DNA of 64,000 nucleotides from Datnioides undecimradiatus (GCA_008933995.1 WARS01000051.1:2046001-2110000), one strand, 5' to 3'. Shown: positions 13,491 to 26,060, counted from the first letter of the stretch. Numbers and translations are program-made. Notes: a model not told the origin generated them from the letters alone.

Positions 13491-13617
13491 GTTGGTCAAG
13501 GCAGATGGCCGCCCATCCACATCCGGATTCTACTCAAAGTTTGGTTCTGAAAGGAAGTTTTTCCTCGCTGCCATCGCCAAGTGGCTACCCATAGTGGGAA
13601 CTGTCGGGTCTCTGTGA
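13491..13617 (+). CDS. Possible terminal coding exon (plus strand), unidentified
   Basis: A long CT-rich tract (13456 to 13487) ends in CCCCAG, a very strong acceptor shape. The following 41 codons are open up to TGA at 13615. They begin LVKADGRPST, pass through YSKFGSERKFF and end VGTVGSL. Third positions favour C and G (TTC, TAC, AAG, CTC, GCC, ATC), as in vertebrate exons. There is no usable donor before the stop, and an ATTAAA at 13753 could serve polyadenylation, so it would be a last exon. I recognise no family and found no partner exon upstream. A chance CT microsatellite beside a short open frame is the main alternative. Confidence 0.25.
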
Positions 13618-14025
13618 CATTGTAAAAACAGTACAGTCCAGACCTGTCCTAGGGACCTACTGACACTTGTGCATGTGTTAGTCTGTTAAGCATGTTAAAG
13701 CCTATAACAGAGCACATTTGAACAACCATGGTCAACTATATAAGAGAACATCATTAAAAATGTCAGTGGTCCAGTCCACTTGTTTTGCAGGCGAAGGATT
13801 AACACCACCCACTGCATTACTTTATCTCCAGGTTGTCGTCATCAACTACGGTTAGCCAAATATTGTAATGTGTGTCTTCCTGGGTTTTAATTTGCAGAGT
13901 TTTGCCTCCTCACAGTGCTGGATAAGGGCCACAAAAAGCGCTTAATTGAGTTAGTCCTACTGGCAGGTAAAGAAGTAGCGTCTTAAGCATTTTCCTGTCC
14001 TTTCATCCATTCACGAAAGTGTGTC

Positions 14026-14039
14026 TGTGCCATGGAAAC
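14026..14039. promoter_or_regulatory. RFX X-box-like motif, weaker
   Basis: TGTGCCATGGAAAC keeps the central GCCATGGAAAC of the X-box but lacks the leading GT. Confidence 0.2.
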
Positions 14040-15877
14040 AAGCCAGCGGGAACAGAAACAGAAGCTGGAGGACATGAGGAAACCTGACGGGGAGAAGAGA
14101 GGAGGAGTGAGATGTGGCTGGCAGTGGGAGTGATATCAAAGAAGGTTACAGGGCAGAAATGTGTAGAGAGAAAAGGTGACAGACAATGTTCATCTAATGT
14201 ATGTACACTGTGGAAGCGGCAAAAAGGCCAGCATTCCACATTTAACAGTATTCCCTTTTGGAAAATGTGAATGTTGTACATATATTAATGTGTTGCTTAT
14301 TTTTATGGGTTAGGTTTTAAAAAGGTATTCAGAGACCAACCATTCAACTACCTGGAATGCTCAATGTATCAGAACTGCACCCTACTAGACAGTCAAGTTC
14401 AAGATCAGCCCTAGACTGTAAGGAGAACTTCTCCTGGGAACTGTCTGGAAAGTGAAACCTCACAGAACTGCCTCTGTGCCCTCACCTTCTTCAGCACTGC
14501 GACCTGCCACCGAGGCCGCAGTCCTCTGACTTGCCCAAGCACCTTGCATCATCTGAACCAGAGATGCTCCATTGATCCATGCGCCACCCCAGAGTCCCCA
14601 GACATAACTAATGGATAGCTCCCCTCATCAATAAATAATCCCTGGCCACCCATAAGTGAGATGGGAGACGCCTGCTTTGTGTCAGACTGAGCACTCCCAC
14701 TCCAGCGCCGGGCTGACTTTTAAACCTGTCACTAAACATCAATACAGATCTAATGCAGGCCTGATGCTCGCTGAGTGACTGTGTTTGGCACTTCATCTGG
14801 GAAATGGTCACTTTGGTAGAATCCATGGCTGACGTGTTTCTACAGAATCAACTCATTAGGTTATTGACTTCAGTGAAATCTGTCTTGATAGCTGGTGATC
14901 CAGTGGTGAGGACAGTTATTTACACGCTTATTTACATTTTTAAAAATCCTTCAATGATAATGATTGATATGAAAAACTGCCAGTACAGCACAATGCAATT
15001 TCTATCCAGTCATATGATATTGGATATCCCATTTCCAGACAAGCATTCCTTTGGAGTAGTCTTCAAGCATCTGCAAAGAAACTTCCTTGAAGGTAAACTA
15101 CCTCCATTCCATCATAAACCCTTTAATAAGCAAACAGAATATAAGCCCTTTACAGTCTCATCAATCAGTTGTTCGCTACACCTCTCCACCAATCACATCT
15201 TAGCAACTGTAGCCTGGTAAAATCGTTGTACACGGTGCCGACAGTTCGTGAAGCTCTGCTGAAGTGCCTCCGCCTTCTTCAGCTCTCGTCGCTCTGGCAG
15301 CAGAAGTCGGAGCAGAGGGAGAATGATTGAAGTTATTTCCTGATATGAGCGTGCATCTACCGCATCAGCTAGCACGCCACGTTGAGATTAAACACCCATT
15401 AAACCCATTTTTCTTTCGACGGCCCCCTCCGTGTCACTCGGCATCTTTATCTCTGTCTCTTCATTTCCCCATTATATTATTGGGTTTCTTGCAGTGAATG
15501 AGGAGGACAACAAGAAGCTGGCCCTGCTTTGAACCCAGTCATTTGAACAACTGGGATCACAGAGCAAGATGACAACAGAGTCATAGCTGTCCAGGGAATA
15601 GCCACGCCCTGAGCTCATATCAAGGGAGTGCAGCTCAGCCTGTGGAAGGAATTGATAAATAACAAAGTTGGGGTTTTTTTAAAGACTTATTTACCTGGGG
15701 TTAAATCACATATCGTCCTGCGACAGCGCTGATCTTTGTTGTCAAGACAAAGTGAGCTGAATTGTCACTTTTCAGACAAAAAGCAGATTTGGACTTCTGA
15801 GAATATGCTGCCGAAGCCTGAGATGTCACATCAGATGTTTTCAGCTAAAGGTTTTCTTTTTGGCGGCAAGGCTCTCG

Positions 15878-15891
15878 GTCGCCATGGAGAC
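15878..15891. promoter_or_regulatory. RFX X-box-like motif
   Basis: GTCGCCATGGAGAC has a perfect left half and one change in the right half. A TTTTTGGCGGCAAG word (E2F-like) lies about 20 bases before it. Confidence 0.3.
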
Positions 15892-15966
15892 GTCTGGGTG
15901 TCATCCGCACAGACCATCTGTGTTGTTGTTTGCGGTCCAAAAAAAGAGCCAGCATGGAGGGGTCAG

Positions 15967-15992
15967 ACACACACACACACACACACACACAC
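15967..15992 (+). repeat. (AC)13 microsatellite
   Basis: Uninterrupted AC run, the first of four CA-rich arrays within 650 bases (also 16235 to 16280 and 16405 to 16421, imperfect, and 16573 to 16618). Confidence 0.95.
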
Positions 15993-16429
15993 TCCATAGC
16001 AGGCCAAAACCTTCAAGATGTACACAACAGCGAAAAACAGGAATGAAAACTACACATGTTGCTACAATGATACTCACAATTACAAATACACAACTGGTCA
16101 CTGGCGCACACAGCTACACACAACCAACCACACACAAGCACATTTCCAGCAGCTCCTTACTTACCCACGGAAACAGCTGATGATTTAAGAAATCAGCCTC
16201 CAGTGAAAATGATGGCCTGCAGCATTGCAGCAGTGCGCACCCATACACACACACTCACACACGCATGCACGCGCACACACTCATCAAATCTTACCCATGA
16301 CTACACACAGAAACTGAAAGCATACTTCAACGGTTCAAAACAGCTGATGATGTGGGACGTTGGTCTTTTGGGTATTTTTTGCATCAACACTACAGAAACA
16401 CATGCACACACACACACACACTTTGTGTT

Positions 16430-16570
16430 TCCATTACTTCAGAGGACATTAGCCTGACCTTAAACTAAACCTCACCTTAAATCAAACGATGTACATGAAG
16501 GGGACTCGCATTTGGTCTTCAAAAGTCAGGCGGGTCCCACAGTGTGACTGTGTAAACACATAACTGTGCC

Positions 16571-16620
<50 letters not shown>

Positions 16621-16700
16621 CCATATACTTAATCTCAACCCTGACTATAACCTAAAGCTAATCCTAATTCGCCCTGTTACCCCTGCCTCAGCATTAAAAC
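16430..16700. repeat. CA-array-associated dispersed repeat with (AC)23 core
   Basis: An uninterrupted (AC)23 at 16573 to 16618 is flanked by CTTAAACTAAACCTCACC-type words on the left and CTCAACCCTGACTATAACC-type words on the right. The segment GGTCCCACAGTGTGACTG...AACACATAACTGTGCC precedes the array. I recognise this arrangement as a common teleost repeat in which the microsatellite is part of the unit. Confidence 0.5.
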
Positions 16701-17831
16701 TGCTGAGACTCAGGCTTGAGATAAAGTCTAGCACGAACACACAGAACCAACAGCAAATGCAGATTCTAAGATGGATTCTTTTGTCCTCTGTTGCGCTGAG
16801 TCACAGTGTGAACAGTCACTTGATCAGTCAGACACACTGGGTACCTCCTCTTTACCCTTAGAGTTATTTCCAGACAAATCAGATCAGACAGGGGAGAAGT
16901 AACCCAGTAATTGTGTCACACTGGTCGATAGCAGTCCTCGCATTGGAAACGACTCTCTCTGTCTCCACCTCCACTGACCAAGATCTCCTCTTTTCTAAAC
17001 ATATATTATTAAAAGTGACAAGACTACAAATCCAAACCAGCCCCGAGAGGTGTCAGTGTTAATAACAATACTTAGTGTTGACTGGAACAAACAGCGCATT
17101 TATGATTTTGCTATTTTTAGACCGTTCAAGCAGTGGTTATAGGTGGTGACAGACGGAAGGCATGGGCGCCATGGAAATCAAAAGGCTGTATCCAAAGTTC
17201 AGGAGCTCCTGTGTGAACTGCAGTGTCTGAAGAATACCATGAGCTGGGGTTGAAAGCTCCAGAAAAAAGCTAGCAAGAGGCCCTGACTGAAGGTTCTTTT
17301 TAAAGCAAAGCAAAACGTAATGGAGGTGGCAAACCCGACAATGCTCCATCATAATACTGAGTCATTTCGTAATAGTGATATTGGAGGCACTGACTTGTTG
17401 AATTTGGAAACAAACGTATTATTCTGGCACTCCTTTGATTTGTGCTGGAAAGACCGACTTTGCAGGCTTTAATGATAGATGGGAAAATTCCACCGACTCA
17501 CAGGAAGCGATTCTATTTCTGCTCCCGGATCGTTCGGAATAGGCGCTTAAAAAATTCACAGTCGTGCACGGTGCAAATATGGCAAAGGCATTCGGAGGTA
17601 TTTCTGCGTCGTGCGTGTGATGTGTGACAACTTGTTCTCTCGCGAGGCGGCTCACAGTTGTACTGTGTTTTGTGAACGGACTGGGGGTTTGAAACTTTGC
17701 CCATCCTGGTGGGCGGATGGTCCACTGTGTAGACAGCAGAGGAAATTGGCTTTAATCAGCTAACTGATCAGCTCTGAGTCATGAGCCATTTATAGCGCTG
17801 TATCTGAGAGTGGGACCAAAAGCCTTCCTAG

Positions 17832-18290
17832 TAGGGTTGGGTACTGAGCCTCTGTAATAGATTTGTAATCTTAATTATTAGCTTGTGACCAGATATTTCT
17901 ATATTTTCTTTTTTTGACATATCCAAAAAATGAGAAGACTGCCTTCTATTCCAACTGCAAAATAAAAAAAATTGTTTTTATTACATTCGGTGCCTAAATT
18001 TTTATTATACAAAGTGCAAATGTTTTGTAATATTCAGTGCTATCATTTTCAACAGCTATGTATCTCAAGACCCAGTGCCAATGTTATTTTAATATTCAGA
18101 GCCAGCCTTTTTGATACCCACTACTAATATTTTTGATATCCAATGTCAGTGTTTTTTGAAATTGCAAAAATTCTTAACACCAAATTATTTTAACATTTTG
18201 TGTTACTGTCATATTTTTTTTATTCAAAAATAATTAGTATTAATTAAAAAATGCTGGGCTGTGAGAAAGTTTCGGTATCACTTGGAAACA
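17832..18290. repeat. Old non-autonomous transposon-like element with internal repeats
   Basis: It starts AGGGTTGGGTACTGAGCC and ends near AGTTTCGGTATCAC. Inside, loosely repeated units of about 40 to 50 bases carry TTCGGTGCC, CAGTGCCAATGTTATTTT, TTTTTGATATCCAATG and similar words. The GGGTTGGGTACCGA start with GGTGCC/GGTACC inner words is typical of small DNA-transposon derivatives frequent in fish genomes. Terminal inverted repeats are no longer clear. Confidence 0.45.
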
Positions 18291-21200
18291 GATTGGCATT
18301 ATGCCCACAGTTATTCTATTTTAAAAACCAACAGCACTATTTCATCAAATCAAAATGAAGTCAGATCAATTCAGGTTAAGGGCTTCTCATATACTGCACC
18401 ATGTATACATTATATAAGTCCTTTATGATATTGATTGCACTAGATTGCAGAATCAATAAAAGGCAAACATAAGCATGACACCAATCTAATGCAGACTTTA
18501 CATTCCTAGATAACTGTGGCTCAGCTTAAAAGTCAATCAAAGAGACCTGCAGAGCAACAAATCCTGATGATTGGCTGTTATTCAGCTGAATGTGTCTTTT
18601 TCCCGATGAGAAACCGCTGAGTCACAGAAACAAACGGGTTGAAAACCCCTGAACTCTCCGTCCGATGAAACGAGACACCAATCTGACTTTTCCAAACTGT
18701 CCTCTCCCTGCAGGATGGAGAGCAACAAACCTGAAACCTTCCTGCGCTCATCAGAAACTGAAACCTGCGACTCCATCACTGCCACAGCCTTCCTCACCTT
18801 GAACTAAAGAACAGACGAGCTGTGTGTCTACAGTAGGGCGGTGTTTCAAACCCCTTTCGGATCAGTGTTTGGGGGAGAGTTTTAATTGAGGCGGCGGAAG
18901 ATTAAAGTGCTTAGGGCTTTCAGGAAAGAGCCAAGAACGCGCTGAATTAAACCGTGGCTTTTCACCAGCTGAAAACGTTGACTCAAGTGTGTGTTTGTGT
19001 CCAAATATGAAGGACTGCAGCTGCAGACATGAGCGGAACACCTCACTTTGAGTCAACTGCCCTGCACACGGCAAAGATCAGCACCTACGGGTCAGCGGGG
19101 GGGGTTGCGTATGTTCCTATGTGTGGTTGTGTGTTCCTGTGTGCCTATCTAAGCATGGGGGAGGGGGCGTATCAATAATTCATCCATTGATTCTAAATGC
19201 CCCCCCGTTGCCAGATTCTTTGTGTTTGCTTCCACCAACGACGTACTTTTGTAGATTCAGCACTACCGACTTGCACACCTGCCTTCCTCTGAGCCTTCCC
19301 CTCTGTTTCTTCCAACCTCTTGTTCTGCTGAATACTGTCTATTCTGTCTCGGAGCATTTGTCATCGCTGCTCATTCTGCTTTGTAACAAAGAGCAACTTG
19401 CTCCAGGCGCTGAGCAAAAGGCAGTTTCAATCTGATCCGATCCTTTCATTTTAATCGGTGTTCTGGTTCGCTGTTGTTGAGTTAAACTTGATGGGAAAAT
19501 AAAGTGTTGTTCATCGTTTAGGGATTTTACCCAAGGGGTTTACCCAGAGATTTCTTAGGTTTTCTAGAGCTGAAAACATTTGTAGAAAAGAAAGAACCTT
19601 ATAATTTTTTAGTGCTAGGTTGTCAAACTGGGCCAAAAACATCTTATAATCTCTATTGATTCGCAGAAAAGGAGACAAAATTCAAATTGTGCTTCAACGA
19701 AGCCCAATGACTGGACCTTCAATCTTTCTTGTAAATGTCAATATGGATACTTTTTATATTTCGTTGTATCAGCAGGTACAATAGTTAACACTTAACATTT
19801 CCATACTCTCTAGGCTTTTTCCTGTTGCAGGACTTCTCAACGCTCTCTTGGCTCATTAAAGAAGCAGACACGCCCTGAAGGAGCAGGCATTCTCCCATAT
19901 GAATGGAGGCGGGGCTACATGCTAATTGCTGTGGTGGTTTGTTTTCATTCATTTCATCATCATGTCTCATTCTTTGTGGGGTAAGTGGTCATTACTCTTT
20001 TGTTTGTCCATGAAAGGACACTCGGCGTTCATCAGAGTTAACCAATTCCACTATACGGTGATGAAACGGTCGGAGCCGCGTCACCAAACACTTTCATTTC
20101 AAGTCATTTCAAGACTTTTCGCACATTCTGTATCCAACGAGGGCAAAGTTCGGGGATGTTAAGGGCACGGCACCATTTCTTCTAGACTGACATAGGCAAA
20201 TGAGTGATAGTCAACCATGAAATAACATCCCAACGTCTCTACTTTTGGTTAAAGAAAGGGCTGCGATTGAAGCGGCCGAGCCACTCTCCTTTTGTTGAGC
20301 CTCAATTCCCTCAAACCACCACGCACAAAGTAAACTGAAATGCAATAAGGCTGGATTCCGTCCCTCAAGCCTAAGGGAAAAAGACTGGTCTGTCATATAT
20401 AAGAAAGAGGGATGGAGAGAAGTGGAGAGAGAAGGTCAACAGCTGGACAAAAAAAAAGAAAAATCAGCAGGTTGAAATGCAGACAGACTGGGGCTAATGT
20501 GGATCTTAAAACTGATTTTTAAAGTATGCTGGTCACTCTTCACGTACATCACAGATCGAGAGCTCCAGTGTAGAAGCCAACCTTCTTTTTCTAGGTATCT
20601 TGAATGCTCAAACATATGCAATGTGTGAGTTTCAATCTCCTCCCAACAGACAATGTGTGATCTACACCACGCTGCCTATAATTAACCTGATCTCAATCAT
20701 AGACATGGCAGGAAATGCTCACATGGGTTGCTTTAGGAGGCAACGAGGAGCAGCATTTTGTTTATCAGGTTGGACGACCTGTTGGTTGCCAATGACGTTT
20801 GCGTATTTTTGCATTGAAGTGCAGACTGTGAACTGTTGGTGTGAAAACCACCGTTCAAAATCACATTTTACAAACAACACAGTCCTGAATGAAATTAAAT
20901 TAGATTTAATCCTGATTTAATCGTGTGTAGATTGTAAAGCAATGGCCATCAAATGTTTACATTGCTTTATAACGTAAAGCCCTTTAGACCAACATGAATA
21001 CATTTGTTTGATCGATTCAAATCATGATGGCAACACACAAACACATCAGACATTTCTGATATGTTATTTATCGGCCGACATATGATATGACGTATATCTG
21101 TGATGAAGACAATATTAGCCATCATCTAAACCAAGATGATTTCACGGTTGGGCTTTATATCATTGTACAGGAGCTGCGATGATTAGTAAATTAAGTGTCT

Positions 21201-22354
21201 CATTGACAGGTACTGTTGACGACAGCTTTCCAAGCCAAAATCTCCAGAATGTACATTTTCTAGCTGTCAAATATCTACATGTGCTGCTTTTTTCATCCCC
21301 TTATGATACTAGATTGAATATTGTGTTTCGGGTACAGTGTATTGGGCTTTAGACCCATTGTATGGTTATTCTGAAGACGTCACTTTGGGTTTTCAGGACA
21401 CTGTAAGGGTCTGTTTTGTCTGCTTTCTGACATTTCAACCATCAACCAAAAGGACAGTTGCAGCCCTGATAAATAAAATGAATTTCATTCAGTGAAATAA
21501 ACTAAATTGCATTGTAATTATGAAGATAACAAAGATAATGATTTCATTGCTTTATTGCATTTGTATGGACAATGACAGCTCATAATATGCCTCAATTTCC
21601 ACGCATTTATGAGCTGAAATCTGGAATCTTCATTAAAAGCGGGCAGAGGGGGGGTTGACGGGCGTGTGCATGCTCATGATGGCGATTACAGAAAATAAAA
21701 CAATAACCAGCAACAACCTGTCATGGGTGTTAGGAAGACCTCCTGTAATGAGGCTGAAAGCCTGACAGAAATCTCCAGAGAGCTGAAATCTGTTCGCAAC
21801 ACCGTCCACAACAACAGGCACACAAAGAGCAGCGAGCGGAGCAGGGACCCACCCTGTCAGCATGTGAGAGGAGCCTCCTCCTACTACTCACTATCTGGAG
21901 GTGTCCACAACAACAACAACACACTGAGAGAAAGGGAATAAGACAGGGAGCAGAGTGGGTACGAGGGAGCAGCGGAGGAGTAATCCATCAAGGGAAAATA
22001 AGGGTGGAATCAGCAGAGATGGAGCGCTCCCACTGGGAGATGGCTTTCCTCCAGGGAAGAAGATAAAGATGGAGATGGAGATGGAGATGGAGATAAAAAT
22101 GAAGTCAGTGTTAGCAGCTTCAAAACAATCTGAACATCCACCCCTGGCACAACAAAAAGCGCCTCCTGGCCAACAGAAGGGGAAAGAAATCACAGAAACA
22201 CACTCCACTGTTCTCCACCTGCTCCACCTCCAACACCCCCAGCTGCTGCTCTCTTGCTGGGAGGAATCAGGCAGAGGCCCCCCCGCCGCCCCCTTCCTCA
22301 GCTCCAGCTCCCTCACACTCTCTATACCATGTGGCTCTCCATCTATTCATTTAC
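18291..22354. other. Probable first-intron start of the minus-strand gene
   Basis: By position this is the 5' end of intron 1 if the 22.4 kb exon is correct. It contains no second exon that I can support. The stretch 21560 to 21690 (GCATTTATGAGCTGAAATC) is repeat-free. Confidence 0.35.
22068..22095 (+). repeat. (GGAGAT)n short tandem repeat
   Basis: About four and a half near-perfect copies of the six-base unit. Confidence 0.9.
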
Positions 22355-22441
22355 CTTCTTGGGTCTCTTTCTCCTCTGTCCCAGCCCGTTGAGGCGATCG
22401 CTGGGGTCCAGCCTGTAGTGGGAGTGGTTGTCCTCACTCAT
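22355..22441 (-). CDS. First coding exon of an unidentified protein-coding gene
   Basis: The minus strand reads an ATG at 22441 followed by 29 open codons that end exactly at a splice donor, AAG|GTAAATGA (GT at 22354/22353), so the exon ends in phase 0. The start context is GCCACAATGA, with A at -3. An in-frame TAA lies 11 codons upstream (22477 to 22475), so the ATG cannot be an internal codon of a longer exon frame. The peptide starts MSEDNHSHYR, continues through a DPSDRLNGLG stretch and ends in a basic QRRKRPKK tail. That tail could be a nuclear localisation signal or part of a nucleic-acid-binding protein. There is no signal peptide or membrane segment. I do not recognise the family and give no symbol. 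Later exons should lie at lower coordinates; none was found in this window, so the first intron is probably more than 20 kb. Confidence 0.6.
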
Positions 22442-22700
22442 TGTGGCTCCAAAGCTACCACTATCCCCCCCAGTTTATTCCTCCTCTATTTGTTTCTTCT
22501 CTCTATCCACTCGTCTCGTCTCTTTCCCCCCCTCCTCAGTGAAACGAAGCGAGCCGACCTCTCTCCTCTCTGGTCCTCACACTCTGGCTGCGTGGAGCGC
22601 CGAGCCGGGCGGAGAGGAGGCAGGGGGGAGTGGCCGGAGAGGGGAGGGGAGGGGTGGGGAGGAGAGACGAGGGAGGGGAGGGAGCAGAGAGGAGGGCGCA
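22442..22700 (-). other. Probable 5' UTR of the 22.4 kb minus-strand gene
   Basis: Read on the minus strand this is a CT-rich leader from 22700 down to about 22560. It then becomes purine-rich just before the ATG at 22441. It contains CpG-containing blocks (CGCCCGGCTCGGCGCTC around 22600) that are unusual in this CpG-poor window. No splice acceptor of convincing strength lies between it and the start codon, so leader and first coding segment are probably one exon. The transcription start cannot be fixed from sequence; no TATA box is seen, as expected for a CpG-type promoter. Confidence 0.4.
22641..22659 (+). other. G-quadruplex motif in the promoter/5' UTR
   Basis: Four runs of GGGG are separated by single A, A and T bases, the arrangement most favourable for a parallel quadruplex. 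The flanks (22622 to 22690) are also G-rich. The G-rich strand is the template strand of the minus-strand gene, so the structure could affect polymerase passage; the RNA itself would be C-rich and would not form it. Confidence 0.6.
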
Positions 22701-22707
22701 CAATGGT

Positions 22708-22721
22708 GTTGCTATGGCAGC
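22708..22721 (-). promoter_or_regulatory. RFX-type X-box at the presumed promoter
   Basis: GTTGCTATGGCAGC is a near-palindromic match to the RFX X-box consensus GTNRCCNNRGYAAC, with one change in each half. It lies about 265 bases upstream of the start codon, directly beside the GA-rich leader, where a proximal promoter element would be expected. RFX factors drive ciliary and some neuronal genes, but one motif does not assign this gene to either class. Confidence 0.4.
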
Positions 22722-22789
22722 AGCTGCCACCAGTGTTTATCTGAAAACCTTGCCGGGCGAACCAAAATAGTCGCCGCACGCGCATGAAC

Positions 22790-24111
22790 ACACACGCACA
22801 CACGTAAACACACTCGTGTGTATGTGTGAACTGCTGCTAGCTTTTAATTGTTATTCCTTTTACAACCGCCGTCAGAGCGAGCCAGAGCGGCGAGAAGGAA
22901 ACGCTGAGATGAATCAGTGTTGTGAGGGCGTTCAAAGTAACAGCGGCGCTCCTAAATGAAACCGGGACGGCAAAAATAAAAATATGAATGGAAACAAAAC
23001 AGTGTGTAGATCTGAACTGGGAACTGCAGACAATCATTAAGCTACCGAGAGATATTACAGACACTGCTGAATGAAGTAGTGCTGAGCAACTGGTTAGTTA
23101 AAAACAGGAACAATCGGAGGAACTCACTTTAACATACGAGGATACAAGGGTGTTTCATGTTCAATGACATGAACAGCAAAGCTCCTTTTTGATCTTTGTG
23201 TGATGGCAAACTGAACGCTGTGTGTGAACCTTGAAGACATTTCTCCGTTTGCTTGGATTTTCTTCTTCGTATAAACTAGACCACGTTATTTCCAGATCTA
23301 ATTCTAAATCTCCAACTGTCCAAACGGGGTAATTCAAGTCGTCTTTTAACCACAAAGCTGTTTTAAGTGTTTCACAATGCACAGGTTCACTGATCAGTGT
23401 TGGTTAAGTCTAATAAAATCCCACCCAAAAAGGAAGTGACTGTAATAATGATCTACTCTGGGAGCGTCTGACGAATACGATGACAATATTTGTTCATTGT
23501 GCTACAGAGCAACATTTGACACTGGTGCGCCCCCAGTTTCAGCTCTAACGTGCAAAATGTAGCCACGAAGTAACATGCGAACTTTAGGGTGATGTGAATT
23601 TGCAGGAACCAGCAGATTCAGAATGCGTGATGTGATTGCATTATTTCCATCAGTGCTTGGTCCTGTTGATTTCTCTTTTCAATTTCGTGATGATTGATGG
23701 CTTTATTCTCAGAAATGTGAGAAACACAATGTTTGGTATATTTCATTTTCGCATAAATAAGGTCAATTTGTTAACACTATTGCTGGCGAAGAGGAGAAAC
23801 CACGTTTGGAAGTGACTCCCGCGAATCTGGTGACATGTGATGATTGGATTTAAAAGACCGTGTGAGGACGTGCGAGGTGACACAGCAGAGCCTCATGTTA
23901 CATGTCTCCCCGCTCTGGTGTGAAACTGAAGCCAGCGTGTTTGGATGCTCCAGCTATAGATCGAGTCAATAAACTTCCACCCAGTGAGGATTACAGGCCC
24001 AGACGCGCACACGCGCACGCACACACATCAAATCCACACTGCCTTGTCAGTCTTTGTTGTCTGAAGGCAACCAGGTCTTAAATCCAAGTGTACCCACATA
24101 CACCCCTCCCT

Positions 24112-24113
<2 letters not shown>
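22790..24113. other. Upstream flank of the 22.4 kb promoter
   Basis: CpG content drops away past about 22960. No TATA box, second first exon or known repeat is seen. It ends in CA-rich sequence. Confidence 0.35.

Positions 24114-24149
<36 letters not shown>
24114..24149 (+). repeat. (CA)18 microsatellite
   Basis: Uninterrupted CA run after CCCTCCCTCT. Confidence 0.95.
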
Positions 24150-24150
<1 letters not shown>

Positions 24151-24473
24151 CTTCATGAGATCCTTTGAAAAAGCATTGATTGCCTGTATCTTAACGATGG
24201 CCCCTGGCTATGAGATCCCAGTCGCAGCAGATTGAAGCGGTGTCCCTGTAATGGTGAAGACAAATGGACGTGTTACTTGATGACATCTCCTCTTTTGCTC
24301 CCATCTGCACTAAAATAAAAAGTCTTTTAATAATGAGAAGGTGAATATCAGCATGTCTATATTCCTGTCTGTTGTTTATGGAACCTTTATGTCCAGAGTT
24401 TCAGTGTCCTTTGTTTTGGTATTCATGACCTCCACATTCCATCTCTCTATCTGTCTTCCTCGTGCATCAGTCT

Positions 24474-24501
<28 letters not shown>
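24474..24501 (+). repeat. (CA)14 microsatellite
   Basis: Uninterrupted CA run. Confidence 0.95.
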
Positions 24502-24507
<6 letters not shown>

Positions 24508-24738
24508 TTCACACCTGCTCCCGTCAGCTGCTCTGACAGCTCCTGGTGTGTGTGTGAACGTGTGAGGTGAGTTGAGGTGACTATAGGGGGAACGAACAGA
24601 AGCGGTCCCATCTTGGATGACAGCCAGACGAGTGTGGAGATCAGCTCCGTTTGGACCCCCCCCCAGTACACACCCATCCCTGGGGCCGGAAAAGCCATCA
24701 GATATGGGTTAAAAATCACATCTACATTCACAGAGCGT

Positions 24739-24786
24739 TATTATTATTATTGTTGTTGTTATTGTTATCATTGTTATTATTATTGT
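24739..24786 (+). repeat. (TTA/TTG)n trinucleotide repeat
   Basis: Mixed TTA and TTG units with one ATCA interruption. Confidence 0.85.
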
Positions 24787-26060
24787 AAATTGGTTGTCTA
24801 CATTCCTGATGTCCAGAAGATGATTCCTGTTAGGATTCTGGCATCTCCTCATATCTCATCTATGCCATAATTAGACAATATTGATTCTGACCAAAACCCA
24901 AAGTGAAAGAATTGCATTACTTTACTGTGAATGTTCATAGTCCTCAGAGGATGATATGTACTGATAACAGTCTCAATTGAAGATTGTCAAAAATATACTC
25001 GTCATATTCATTCTCCCCTGAGGATGGACACTCAATAAGTAATCCTTCTGTCTAAGCTTTAGAACCTATTGTCACCTCTCTATGTGAGACAGATATAATT
25101 ACTGGCTGACCTTGGATCTCGGGTCAGTCTTTGCCAACATGCCATCATACATCTGCTGTTAATCGGCCAGATTAAAATCAGATTTTCTTTGGGTAATTCA
25201 GACGATGATTAGTCAACTTTGATCTAGCTCCTGCTTCTGCTCAAAACACTATACACTAGAAAAATCCAAATCTAATTTGCAGATTGCCATGGAATGTACT
25301 GATCTTGCTCCTGCTCCCCAGGGGATGAACCTTTTCTATTTTGGATACCATAGTACCACCCTCAAGTTAAAGTGTCACCACTGTAAAGTACAAATTGACC
25401 CCAATCAATTACATTTGATGTGGATATTCATGATCCCCAGAGGATCCACCTTATCTTATGGTGATTGATATGTTTAGAAAACAACTGTTGTTAGCAGCTT
25501 CACTGCATAATGTTTTAAACTTGCTACACCACCATGCTTTTGTATGTGTTACAACCTGTTAATGGCATCAGTCTCACCAGTGCCATAGGGCACACCTGCC
25601 GCCGGCGAAGAGCAGGGTGGAGACAGGAGCAGAAGGAGGGGAAAAGATTCAAGGAGAGAGGAGGACAAGGAAGGCAGTGTGATGCGTGTATGTTGGGGGT
25701 TCTGGCCGTGTTCATGTGTCGACTTACATCCAATCAACTCTCCCAACCAGACCAAACCAGACCAGGGCAGATGAAACAAGCTAGGAATACCGTCACAATC
25801 ATCAAATACAGGCTGATATGTTAATTGCACACCTTATTAGCCCTCCACCATCTGCTGCATTTCTGTGCACCAGACTGCACATTTACATCTTCATGGGGTC
25901 TTACAGGCCGAAACATTCAGTCAGTGTGAAACACTTCACTCCTGTGTGGCTGTACACAGTCACGCTACATCCCACTGCAGAAAAAAATCATTTTCATCAG
26001 ATCAAGTAAACCCTTTTTCCAGCAGTAACTAATTAATGAAGGCAGGAACTATAAAGACCT

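Larger units (their letters stand above)
13618..15966. other. Non-coding with two X-box-like motifs
   Basis: The 138-codon frame at 14804 to 15220 starts in sequence with no Kozak or acceptor support and has AT-rich, non-coding codon use. Nothing else definable was seen apart from the RFX-like words listed separately. Confidence 0.35.

Noticed and set aside
14804-15220. 138-codon plus-strand frame
   Set aside because: AT-rich composition without coding bias or splice signals.
15680-15700. Second possible recursive splice site on the minus strand (CCCCAG|GTAAATAAG)
   Set aside because: The preceding sequence is not pyrimidine-rich and the donor is weak.
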